Shown piece by piece: positions 32,401 through 39,501 of a DNA stretch of 48,474 nt. Below the pieces are notes generated by a model. That model was not told the origin of the DNA and did no database searches. It worked only from the letters and a program-made list of their open reading frames with translations. The position numbers were made by a program, and so were the translations under genes. Source of the DNA: Streptomyces sp. 35G-GA-8 (GTDB lineage Bacteria; Actinomycetota; Actinomycetes; Streptomycetales; Streptomycetaceae); NCBI RefSeq assembly GCF_023534745.1, contig NZ_JAMHJQ010000016.1, positions 154,734-203,207 of the forward strand, given 5' to 3'. Within the stretch, counting starts at the first letter, position 1. The number at the start of each line of letters is the position of its first letter.

Positions 32401-34062
32401 ATCGTCCGTCGTGGTCAGTTCCGTATGCGTGCCGGTCGCCCGGACACCGCCCCGGTCGAGCACGATGATCTGCTCCGCCTGCGTGATCGTCGAGATCCGG
32501 TGGGCGATCGCGATCACCGCGCATGTCCCGGAGATGGCGGTGATGGTGTCCCGCAGCGCGTCCTCCGCCTCGCTGTCCAGATTGGCGGTGGCCTCGTCCA
32601 GCAGCACGATGCCCGGCCGTTGCAGCAACGTACGCGCGATCGCCAGGCGCTGCTTCTGTCCGCCGGACAATCCCGCGCCGCGCTCGCCGAGTTCGGTCTC
32701 CAGGCCCTCGGGCAGCGCCCTGACCACCTCGCCCAGATGGGCCATGCGCAGCGCGTCCGCGATGTCCGTCTCGCTCGCGTCGGGCGTGGCGTAGGTCAGG
32801 TTCTCGCGGATGGTGCCCCGCATCAGGCTGTGGTCCTGCTCGACATAGCCGATCTGGGCGCGGATCTGCTCCAGCGGCATGGTCGCCGTGTCCGTACCGC
32901 CCATCCGGACCGTGCCGGAGTCGGGCCCGTAGAAGCGTTCGATCAGCTGGAAGATGGTGGTCTTGCCCGCTCCCGAGGGGCCGACGATCGCGGTGAGGCC
33001 CTTTTCGGGGACGGTGAAGGACACCTCGTCGAGGACGGGCTCCTCGCTGCCGGGGTAGGCGAACGAGACGCGGTCGAAGGTGATCGCGTGGCCCCGGGTG
33101 GCGACATGCGCGGCGTCCGGGTCGAGTTCCTCCTGCTCGATGCCGGCCAGTTCGCCGATCCGGTCCAGGGCGGCGCGGCCCTGCTGGAACTGCGCGATCG
33201 ACATGAACAGCATCACCAGCGGCGACACCAGATAGAAGAGGTACATGATGAACGAGGTCAGGTCCGCGGGCGGCATCGCGCCGGTCGCCACCCGGGCCAT
33301 CCCCCAGGCGATGACGGCGGTGAGGGCGACCTGCGTACCGACGTTCATGGCGGGCGTGAGCATCGCGGACAGCGCCGAGACGCGGACCCCGGAGCGGCGT
33401 GCCTTCTGCGCGAAGCCGGTGATGCGCTCGGTCTCGCGGTCCTCGGCACGGGACGCCTTGACGGTGCTCATCGCGCCGAGCACCCGCATCAGCGCGGAGC
33501 CGAAGTCGCTGGTGTCCTCGCGGTTGACGACCGCCACCTTCCGCACCCTGCGGGCCAGCAGCAGCGACACGACGCTGGCGAGCCCCAGGCACAGCAGCGT
33601 CACGGCGAGGAGCAGCGGATCGATCCAGATCATCAGGCCGATGCCGCCCAGGACCATGAATCCGCTGGTGACGATCTGCGCCAGGGCCTGCGCCATGCAG
33701 ATGCGCGCCAGCGAGGTGTCGGTGACCATGCGGGTGAAGACGTCGCCCTGTTCCCAGCGCGCGAACGCGGCGGTGCGGGAGCGCAGCAGCCGCGCGGTCA
33801 GCACATGGCGGATGTCGAAGACGATGTTCTCGCCCGCCCGGCCGATCGCGTAGGCGTGGGCGGCGGCGAGCGCCGCGTCCGTCACGAACAGCGCCGCCGC
33901 CAGCAGGATCGGTACGGTCAGTGAGCGGTCACCGCCGACGGCCTTGATCATCTCGCCGATGGCCAGCGGCTGCGCCAGCGTGGCAGCGGATCCCAGGAGT
34001 CCCAGAAGAGTGCCCACCAGCAGGAGTACGCGGTGACCGCGGGCTATCCCCCAGACATTCAC
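32359..34062 (-). CDS. ABC exporter, fused permease and ATPase (LinT-like)
   Basis: 567 residues. A six-helix transmembrane domain (LLLVGTLLGLLGSAATLA, ILLAAALFVTDAALAA, ...VALTAVIAWGMA) precedes the ATPase domain: Walker A GPSGAGKTT, Q-loop near VEQDHSL, signature LSGGQKQR, Walker B IVLLDEATANLD, and switch His in IAHRIST. The length is normal for a half-transporter that works as a dimer. There is no peptidase domain, so leader removal must be done by another protein. The GTG start overlaps the methyltransferase stop (GTGA at 34059-34062). It is expected to export the modified peptides. The last 13 residues are the origin of the downstream tandem copies. Confidence 0.9.
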   Translation of the reverse strand: MNVWGIARGHRVLLLVGTLLGLLGSAATLAQPLAIGEMIKAVGGDRSLTVPILLAAALFVTDAALAAAHAYAIGRAGENIVFDIRHVLTARLLRSRTAAFARWEQGDVFTRMVTDTSLARICMAQALAQIVTSGFMVLGGIGLMIWIDPLLLAVTLLCLGLASVVSLLLARRVRKVAVVNREDTSDFGSALMRVLGAMSTVKASRAEDRETERITGFAQKARRSGVRVSALSAMLTPAMNVGTQVALTAVIAWGMARVATGAMPPADLTSFIMYLFYLVSPLVMLFMSIAQFQQGRAALDRIGELAGIEQEELDPDAAHVATRGHAITFDRVSFAYPGSEEPVLDEVSFTVPEKGLTAIVGPSGAGKTTIFQLIERFYGPDSGTVRMGGTDTATMPLEQIRAQIGYVEQDHSLMRGTIRENLTYATPDASETDIADALRMAHLGEVVRALPEGLETELGERGAGLSGGQKQRLAIARTLLQRPGIVLLDEATANLDSEAEDALRDTITAISGTCAVIAIAHRISTITQAEQIIVLDRGGVRATGTHTELTTTDDLYQRLSRHQEVAA

Positions 34063-34820
34063 GCCGCGGCCTTGACGTAGACCGAGACGAACATCGGCGA
34101 CTGCTCGCTGTAGGGCTCCTCGTCCCAGCCCGCGAACCGCTGCTCGGGCTCCAGCCCGGCGTTGCGCGCGTACGCGTCGATCTCGTCCGGGGTGGTGAGG
34201 CGCGACGCCTCGGAGCCGACGCGGGTGGTGCCGTCCGACTCGTACCAGATGTGGGAGCAGAGCCAGAGCGAGCCTTCGGGCAGCAGCGTGGAGTGGGTCT
34301 GGAGTCCGGTGCCCGGTTCCGGATATGGCGTGAAATAGGTGTCGCGGCTGCGCCCGTCGTGGAGCGCGAGGATGGCGGGCTTGTTGTGTGTCTCGATGAC
34401 GAACCGGCCGCCGGGCCGCAGCAGATCGGCCGCCCGCCGCACGGCCAGCTGCTGGTCCTCGGGGGTGAGCAGCATGGAGAGCGTTCCGCAGACGCAGTAC
34501 ACGAGGCCGTACCGCTCGTCGGAGGTGTACGTACGGATGTCCCCGTGGACGGGCTCGACCTCGGCGGCGCCGGGCTCGGCGCGCAGCGTGGCCAGCATCT
34601 CCTCGGAGGAGTCCACCCCGGTCACCCGGCCGACATGCCCGGACAGGGGTACGGCGATACGGCCGGTGCCGACGCCGAACTCCAGGGTGCCGGTGGACTG
34701 GTCGGGGTGGAGGCCGGCCAGCTTCTTGGCGGCCCCGGCCGCGGCGCCGTCCTTCGGGAACAGCCGGTCGTACCAGCCGTCGAACTGGCGGCCGTACCCG
34801 ATGTCAGCTATCTCGTTCAC
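34059..34820 (-). CDS. SAM-dependent methyltransferase (LinM-like)
   Basis: 253 residues. Class I fold: motif I LEFGVGTGRIAVPL, acidic residue after strand 2 in VTGVDSSEEM, motif II GDIRTYTSDERYGLVYC, and post-I LLRPGGRFVIETHN. In linaridins the CypM-type enzyme N,N-dimethylates the N-terminal Ala released by leader cleavage; both precursors here would expose Ala-Thr-Pro, so the same role is proposed. The GTG start overlaps the previous 55-residue gene (GTGA at 34817-34820) and its TGA overlaps the exporter start. Confidence 0.85.
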   Translation of the reverse strand: MNEIADIGYGRQFDGWYDRLFPKDGAAAGAAKKLAGLHPDQSTGTLEFGVGTGRIAVPLSGHVGRVTGVDSSEEMLATLRAEPGAAEVEPVHGDIRTYTSDERYGLVYCVCGTLSMLLTPEDQQLAVRRAADLLRPGGRFVIETHNKPAILALHDGRSRDTYFTPYPEPGTGLQTHSTLLPEGSLWLCSHIWYESDGTTRVGSEASRLTTPDEIDAYARNAGLEPEQRFAGWDEEPYSEQSPMFVSVYVKAAA

Positions 34821-34984
34821 TGGTGACTCCTCTTCCTGTTCCTGTGCAGTTCCAGGCCGGCGGCGAGGACAAGGGCCGTGCCGATCCCGACGGCGAACGG
34901 ATAGTTGATGACGTCGCCGATCGCCAGGAACACCAGCACGGCGACGGCGGCGAGGGCGCAGAGAATGACCGGGGTCTTGTTCAT
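34817..34984 (-). CDS. 55-residue membrane peptide
   Basis: MNKTPVILCALAAVAVLVFL then IGDVINYPFAVGIGTALVLAAGLELHRNRKRSHQ: two hydrophobic helices joined by a short turn, with a basic C-terminus likely to be cytoplasmic. GAGGAG lies six bases before ATG 34984. Its stop overlaps the methyltransferase GTG. No family recognised. An accessory subunit of the membrane-bound modification or export complex is the simplest idea; self-immunity is another. Confidence 0.75.
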   Translation of the reverse strand: MNKTPVILCALAAVAVLVFLAIGDVINYPFAVGIGTALVLAAGLELHRNRKRSHQ

Positions 34985-35048
34985 CAGGGGCTCCTCGGGT
35001 ACTGCGGGTGCCGCCCCTCGTGGGGGGAGGGGCGGCAGTCGATGGCGG

Positions 35049-35129
35049 CTACCTCTTGAGAACTCCGATCGCGATTGCCGCGGCGATCGCGGCTCCGATC
35101 GCGACGATGACGTACGCACCAACACTCAT
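35049..35129 (-). CDS. 26-residue hydrophobic micropeptide
   Basis: Translation starts MSVGAYVIVAIGAAIAAAI and ends IGVLKR, a single membrane helix with two basic residues at the end. The ATG (35129-35127) overlaps the stop of the preceding gene (ATGA), which supports translation despite its size. It could be a membrane anchor, a regulatory micropeptide or an immunity peptide, or even a third leaderless product. No family recognised. Confidence 0.65.
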   Translation of the reverse strand: MSVGAYVIVAIGAAIAAAIAIGVLKR

Positions 35130-35734
35130 GCCTTGACCGCTTTCTTGACGTCCGACTTCACTGGCGTGTCCGTGTGGGGGTCCAACGGGGTGTACGGCGA
35201 CACGAACACGACCTCGGGGTCGTGACTCGCGTCGTATCCGGTGGCACGGGCCAGCGCGAACTGGAATCCCGTGATCCGCCGGGCCTCCTCCTGCTCGTTG
35301 ATCGTGGCCCGCAGATACTCGGTGAGTGTCCGGTAGGCGGAGGTCCGCACGATGACGGAGAACCCCTTGTCGATCACATGGAGGATCTCACTGCAGATGT
35401 CGAAGATCGCTTTTTCCGGCCGCCGCGTGGGGAACCAGACGATCTGGCGCATCTTGCGGCCTGCGATGACATCGACGCCCTTCCAGGCGGAGGTCACGCC
35501 GTCCGTGCCGCGCGTGCGGTAGAGGAAGTGGTAGTCGTGCATGGCCGGAGTCGGCGCGAAGAAGCGCCAGTTGGGCAGCAGCGAGAAGGTGTCCTTCAGC
35601 TGGAGCCGGTTGAACAGCTGGTTCGGGTGCTGGGTCGCGACGGTACTGACCAGCATCACGGCCCCGGCGATGCGCCAGCCGGCGCCGGGCCCGGTGAACA
35701 GGCTCTTGCCGATCTCCTTCGGTGATGTGCTCAT
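35126..35734 (-). CDS. LinL-like linaridin biosynthesis protein
   Basis: 202 residues. One N-terminal membrane segment (WRIAGAVMLVSTVATQ), then LPNWRFFAPTPAMHDYHFLYRTRG and a soluble remainder (MRQIVWFPTRRPEKAIFDICSE). The WxFFAPxPxxxD motif recurs in small proteins next to HTTM-type membrane proteins. By place, size and tight coupling (ATGA overlap with the LinH-like gene) it matches LinL/CypL, required with LinH for dehydrobutyrine formation and proposed for epimerisation in type A linaridins. The assignment is from context and recollection, not alignment. Confidence 0.65.
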   Translation of the reverse strand: MSTSPKEIGKSLFTGPGAGWRIAGAVMLVSTVATQHPNQLFNRLQLKDTFSLLPNWRFFAPTPAMHDYHFLYRTRGTDGVTSAWKGVDVIAGRKMRQIVWFPTRRPEKAIFDICSEILHVIDKGFSVIVRTSAYRTLTEYLRATINEQEEARRITGFQFALARATGYDASHDPEVVFVSPYTPLDPHTDTPVKSDVKKAVKA

Positions 35735-37608
35735 TTGGCCGCCCCCTCGTGCTCGTCCGTGGTCGCGTCGGTCACCAGTCCTGCGTCGCAGAACGCCACG
35801 ATGCGCTCGGTCACCTGATGCGCGAAGCGGCTCTGGGTCAGCACCGTGTCGTGGTCGGCGCCCTCGATCACCACCACCTCCGTCCGCCGGCCCTGGCCGC
35901 GGTGCGCCCCCGCCAGCTCGTTGTGCATCAGCAGCTGGTCGGGGTCGCGGTCGACGGTCTGCTGCGCGGAGACCACCAGCGCGTGGGTCTCCAGCGGCTC
36001 CAGCTCACCCTCGAACGCCCGGAAGTCCTCCTCCACCGCCGCCCATTCGCGCCGGCCGGCATTCCACATCCGGACGTCCGTGTACTGCGCGAACGCCTTC
36101 TTGCGATACGCCTCGGGCAGCGCGTCCACCCAGATGGGACGCGACATCAGGATGCCGGTGCCCGCGCGCAGGAACCACACCATCTGGGTCAGGGACTCGC
36201 TCAGCCGCTTCGCGGTGTCGCTCTGCTGCTTGGAGCGGTTCAGCTCGTCGGGGTGGGAGGAGTCGAGATAGACCACGCCCTCCACCCGCTCCCCGAGCTG
36301 GAGCGCGGCACGGCGGGCGAGTTCGCCGCCGAGCGAGTGGCCGACGAGTATGACCCGGCGCCGCGGTGAGACGGTGCCCACGAGGTCGACCAGGTCGTCG
36401 ACGGACTCGGCCAGGGTGTAGGGCGCGTCGGTCTCGCGGCGGCTGCCGGCGTATCCGGCGCGTGCGTAGGTGACGACGCCGTAGCCGGTCTCCTTGGCCA
36501 GCTTCTCCGTGACCCAGGAGAAGTGCTCGGAGGTGGCGACCATCCCGGCGGCGAACACCATCACGGGCTTGTCGGCGTCGCCCTGCGACATGATCTCGTA
36601 CTGGAGCTCGTTGCCGTTGCGGGTGGTGAGGGTGCGGGTGGTGTGCCAGCCCTCCAGCGTACGGAGGCGACGCTGTACGGCGACCACACCGGCCACCGCT
36701 GCGGCGCCGGCCAGCAGGCTCGCGGCGGTCAGCGGCGCGCGGTTGTCCCGGCCCTCGACGGCGGGGTGGCCGCGGTGGGTCGCGGTGTACGCCACCATCG
36801 GATGCATGGCCACGAACGAGGAGACGAACCGCCCCAGGCCCATCAGGAACCCGTTGGTGACATGGAACGCGGCGGCGCTGGCGATCACCGGGCGGGCCAG
36901 CCGGCCACCGGCGAGATAGACAAGGGGGAAGAGGCACTCCAGCGCCAGCACACTGTGGGTGAGATAGCGCGAGAGCCGCGGATGGTCCTGTGTCCACCGG
37001 AACATCGGCTCATGGCCGTAGGTCCTGGTCCGCATGATCCCGCCGAGCGCGGACGCGTCCCGCCAGGGTTCCCCGAGCAGCTTCACCCAGCCGGACACCG
37101 CGTACGACAGGCTCGACTGGAGCGCGACGTACCAGATCAACGCGTCCTTGGCCTCCGGCGACTTCACCAGCCGGGCCGCGCCCGTGGCGGTCTGCACGAG
37201 AATGGCCACCTGGTCCGACCCGTCGGTGCCGTAGCGGTGGCGCGGGTAGAGCAGCGCGGACGTCGTACCGAGGAAGAGGCTTCCCGCGCCGCGCCAGCGC
37301 GAGGAGCCGGGAAGCAGCATGCCCGCGCTGACAGCGGCGCGGGCGACATGGAGGGCGGTCGTCGTGCGCCGTCCGCTGACGGCGCCGAGCGCCTTCCGTA
37401 CGAGCGGCGTCGAGGCGGCCTGGACATCCTTGACGATGTCCCAGTCATTGAGCCCACCCTTGCGCAATTCCTTGCGCTGGGACAGATATTCGATCGACGA
37501 GGTCAGTGTGGTGACCGCGGCCAGCCGTTCCGACATGGCCATCGCCCCGTCCCGGGACACCGGCACAGGACCGAAGACTGCCGAAGCGATCCTTCGTGCG
37601 AATCTCAC
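35731..37608 (-). CDS. LinH-like fusion of HTTM-like membrane domain and alpha/beta hydrolase
   Basis: 625 residues. Residues about 85-310 contain several membrane helices with the HTTM-like pattern WYVALQSSLSYAVSGWVKLLGEPW...G..ALGGIMRTRTYG and a helix with FLMGLGRFVSSF. Residues about 320-615 are an alpha/beta hydrolase with nucleophile S425 in VGHSLGG and His586 in GADHDTV; AAGMVATSEHFSW gives the oxyanion region. A membrane/hydrolase fusion is the architecture of LinH/CypH in type A linaridins. The GTG at 37608 has AAGGA five bases upstream and is preferred to internal ATGs at 37542 and 37536. It overlaps LinL-like by ATGA and follows an apparent attenuator hairpin. Confidence 0.8.
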   Translation of the reverse strand: MRFARRIASAVFGPVPVSRDGAMAMSERLAAVTTLTSSIEYLSQRKELRKGGLNDWDIVKDVQAASTPLVRKALGAVSGRRTTTALHVARAAVSAGMLLPGSSRWRGAGSLFLGTTSALLYPRHRYGTDGSDQVAILVQTATGAARLVKSPEAKDALIWYVALQSSLSYAVSGWVKLLGEPWRDASALGGIMRTRTYGHEPMFRWTQDHPRLSRYLTHSVLALECLFPLVYLAGGRLARPVIASAAAFHVTNGFLMGLGRFVSSFVAMHPMVAYTATHRGHPAVEGRDNRAPLTAASLLAGAAAVAGVVAVQRRLRTLEGWHTTRTLTTRNGNELQYEIMSQGDADKPVMVFAAGMVATSEHFSWVTEKLAKETGYGVVTYARAGYAGSRRETDAPYTLAESVDDLVDLVGTVSPRRRVILVGHSLGGELARRAALQLGERVEGVVYLDSSHPDELNRSKQQSDTAKRLSESLTQMVWFLRAGTGILMSRPIWVDALPEAYRKKAFAQYTDVRMWNAGRREWAAVEEDFRAFEGELEPLETHALVVSAQQTVDRDPDQLLMHNELAGAHRGQGRRTEVVVIEGADHDTVLTQSRFAHQVTERIVAFCDAGLVTDATTDEHEGAAK

Positions 37609-37659
37609 AGGGTTCCTTTCAAAACCGCCCTGGGGACGGCTCCCGTAGAGTGGATAGGG

Positions 37660-37696
37660 TTCTGCCGGGCCAGAACGCATCTCTGGCCCGGCAGAA
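37660..37696. terminator. Intra-operon hairpin (attenuator) between precursors and enzymes
   Basis: Perfect 14-bp arms TTCTGCCGGGCCAG (37660-37673) and its complement (37683-37696) with a 9-nt loop, 24 bp after the second precursor stop and 52 bp before the LinH-like start. Partial termination here would give more precursor than enzyme transcript, as in many RiPP operons. Confidence 0.75.
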
Positions 37697-37719
37697 TTGC
37701 ATTCAGGTACTGCCTGTGA

Positions 37720-37905
37720 CTAGAGCTGCGTGGCCGGGGCCGAACCGCCGCCGCGACCGAGCTCAAAGGCGCCGATGACGGCGGAAGAGACCGCCACGCC
37801 GCCCAGGAACGCACCCGGGGTGGCCAGCACCGGGGTGGCGTCGGGGAATACCTTTCCCTCCGCCGGAATGTCCATCTCGTTCACTGCCTCGATGATGTTG
37901 TTCAT
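37720..37905 (-). CDS. Linaridin-like precursor peptide 2
   Basis: 61 residues. Leader MNNIIEAVNEMDIPAEGKVF PDATPVL (27 residues) and predicted core beginning ATPGAFLGGVAVSSAVIGAF and ending with a Gly/Ser/Ala-rich APATQL. The P-V-L-A-T-P junction is identical to that of precursor 1 and resembles cypemycin, where mature product starts Ala-Thr-Pro (Me2Ala-Dhb-Pro). No Cys is present. Thr and Ser at positions 2, 12, 13, 28 and 32 of the core could be dehydrated. GGAGG lies before ATG 37905. The start is therefore well supported; the cut site is inferred. Confidence 0.8.
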   Translation of the reverse strand: MNNIIEAVNEMDIPAEGKVFPDATPVLATPGAFLGGVAVSSAVIGAFELGRGGGSAPATQL

Positions 37906-37988
37906 GCTTTTCCTCCTACCAACAGTTCGATTTCGTGAATGAATGAGCTGATTTCGCGCAGGTGGTGTGAAACCACCGGCGGAAATGT

Positions 37989-38192
37989 TTAGCCGACAGC
38001 CTTGCCGAGCGCGTACGCGCCGCCGACGAGGGTCGCGCCACCAACGAACGCGCCGACGACCTTGGCGCCACCAATGGCGGCGAGGGCGGCGGCCGGGGTC
38101 GCCAGGACCGGGGCCTGCTCCGAGTTGGACTCGCCCTGGTCGATGGCGCCGAGGTCCAGCTTCTCGTTGAAGTACGAGACGATCTCCACCAT
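37989..38192 (-). CDS. Linaridin-like precursor peptide 1
   Basis: 67 residues. Leader MVEIVSYFNEKLDLGAIDQG...QAPVL (30 residues), predicted 37-residue core beginning ATPAAALAAIGGAKVVGAFV and ending ALGKAVG. The core is almost all Ala, Val, Gly, Leu and Ile with GG steps, so it is hydrophobic and probably membrane-active. There are only two Thr (2 and 24) as dehydration sites and no Cys, so no AviCys ring. GGAG is six bases before ATG 38192. It is the first gene of the operon and lies 83 bp upstream of precursor 2. Confidence 0.8.
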   Translation of the reverse strand: MVEIVSYFNEKLDLGAIDQGESNSEQAPVLATPAAALAAIGGAKVVGAFVGGATLVGGAYALGKAVG

Positions 38193-38218
38193 GAACTGCT
38201 CCGCTTTCTGCTATGTGT

Positions 38219-38249
38219 TGGATGCACACGCTCCACGTACTGGATGCAC
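38219..38249. promoter_or_regulatory. Paired TGGATGCAC repeats before precursor 1
   Basis: Exact 9-mers at 38219-38227 and 38241-38249, 22 bp apart (two helical turns), 27-57 bp upstream of the precursor 1 start. They could be an operator or activator site overlapping the promoter or leader RNA. Only the repetition is observed. Confidence 0.4.
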
Positions 38250-38407
38250 GCGCGAGACGCACTCACTGAAATTCGGCCATCCATAAGACCGATACCGGTC
38301 ATTTGGTGGCCCTCAGTGCGTTATACGCGGGTAAACCTCCGCGACTGCAGCGGCGATCCCCCGTGCTGTGCGGTTGGATGAAAGCACCCGCGCCAACAAG
38401 GCCAGTA

Positions 38408-38507
38408 TGACGTAGGTCACAGTGGCATTCGGAATGGGATCGTCCGTCTTCTGACATGTGTCACAAGTCGATATGACGTCCGTCATCCGAGGCCATGACA
38501 GTTCTCA
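38408..38507. promoter_or_regulatory. Helically phased TGAC-N4-GTCA operator array
   Basis: TGAC-N4-GTCA occurs at 38408-38419, 38452-38463 and 38474-38485, with a one-mismatch copy (TGAC-N4-CTCA) at 38496-38507. Start-to-start distances are 44, 22 and 22 bp, so all lie on one face of the helix. The array lies between precursor 1 and the divergent ABC/two-component operon, 38-137 bp upstream of the ABC start at 38545. The NarL-type response regulator at 41480 is the natural candidate ligand. Confidence 0.6.
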
Positions 38508-38544
38508 TCGGGATGGACGTCATTCATCGGGGACGATTTCGCCC

Positions 38545-39501
38545 ATGGATGCCAATGGAGCAGAAAATGTGATCGAGGTCACAGACCTTTGGCGGCGATA
38601 CGGGCCGGATGACAAGCGTGGCTTCGCCGCCGTTCGAGGCGTCAACTTCACTGTCCCCAAGGGCGAAATCTTCGCTCTGCTCGGGACAAATGGCGCAGGA
38701 AAGACCTCTACGGTCGAACTGCTCGAAGGTCTCGCCCGCCCCACCGGTGGCAGCATTCGCCTTTTCGGCGCGCACGATCCCTTTTCCGACCGTAAGCACA
38801 CCCGGCCGCGCACGGGTGTCATGCTCCAGCACGGCGGTTTCGCCACCGACCTCACGGTCGACGAAACCGTCGGCATGTGGGCGTCCGTCACCACCGACCC
38901 GCGCCCCGTCGCGGAGGCCACCGAGATGGTGGGGCTCGGGCACCGCGGCGATGTCACCGTCAAGAGCCTGTCGGGCGGCGAGAAGCGGCGGCTCGATCTC
39001 GCCATGGCCACGCTCGGCCGGCCCGATCTCCTCTTCCTGGACGAACCGACGACCGGAATGGACCCCGAGGGACGCCACGACACCTGGCGGATCATCGAAC
39101 AGCTCAATGACGAAGGCGCCACCATCGTCCTGACCACGCACTACCTGGAAGAGGCCGAAGGGCTCGCCGACCATCTGGCCATCATGCACCAGGGCGAGAT
39201 CGCGGCATCCGGAACCGTGCCCGAGATCGTCGCCGCGCACCCCTCCACCCTCACCTTCCGCCTCCCGCCGGGTCTCGGCACCGACGACCTCCCCTCGGCG
39301 GGCGACCTGCGGGCCACCGTCACCGCCGGCAAGGACGGCCGGATGGAACTGTCCACCGAGGACCTGCAGCACACCACGACCGAAGTCCTGTTCTGGGCCC
39401 GCCACAAGGGCATCGACCTGAAGGAACTCGACGCCAGCTCCGCCTCCTTGGAGGAGGCGTTCCTGCGCGTCGCCCGGACCGCCACGAGGGGCACCGAATG
39501 A
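38545..39501 (+). CDS. ABC-2 transporter ATPase
   Basis: 318 residues. Walker A is LLGTNGAGKTST, the signature LSGGEKRR, Walker B LLFLDEPTTGMD, and the switch His is in LTTHYLEEAEGLADH, the drug/lantibiotic-exporter type. A C-terminal extension of about 100 residues follows, as in drug-export ATPases. ATG 38545 has only a weak GGGGA site eleven bases away; an in-frame ATG exists at 38473 but would extend through the operator array, so I reject it. The gene couples to the permease by ATGA. It is expected to export the linaridin-like peptides or give immunity to them. Confidence 0.88.
   Translation: MDANGAENVIEVTDLWRRYGPDDKRGFAAVRGVNFTVPKGEIFALLGTNGAGKTSTVELLEGLARPTGGSIRLFGAHDPFSDRKHTRPRTGVMLQHGGFATDLTVDETVGMWASVTTDPRPVAEATEMVGLGHRGDVTVKSLSGGEKRRLDLAMATLGRPDLLFLDEPTTGMDPEGRHDTWRIIEQLNDEGATIVLTTHYLEEAEGLADHLAIMHQGEIAASGTVPEIVAAHPSTLTFRLPPGLGTDDLPSAGDLRATVTAGKDGRMELSTEDLQHTTTEVLFWARHKGIDLKELDASSASLEEAFLRVARTATRGTE

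Noticed and set aside
34059-37905. SdpABC-type (sporulation-delaying protein) toxin system
   Set aside because: The HTTM-like domain and small partner recall SdpB/SdpA, but the hydrolase fusion, methyltransferase, oxidoreductase and ATP-junction precursors fit linaridins better.
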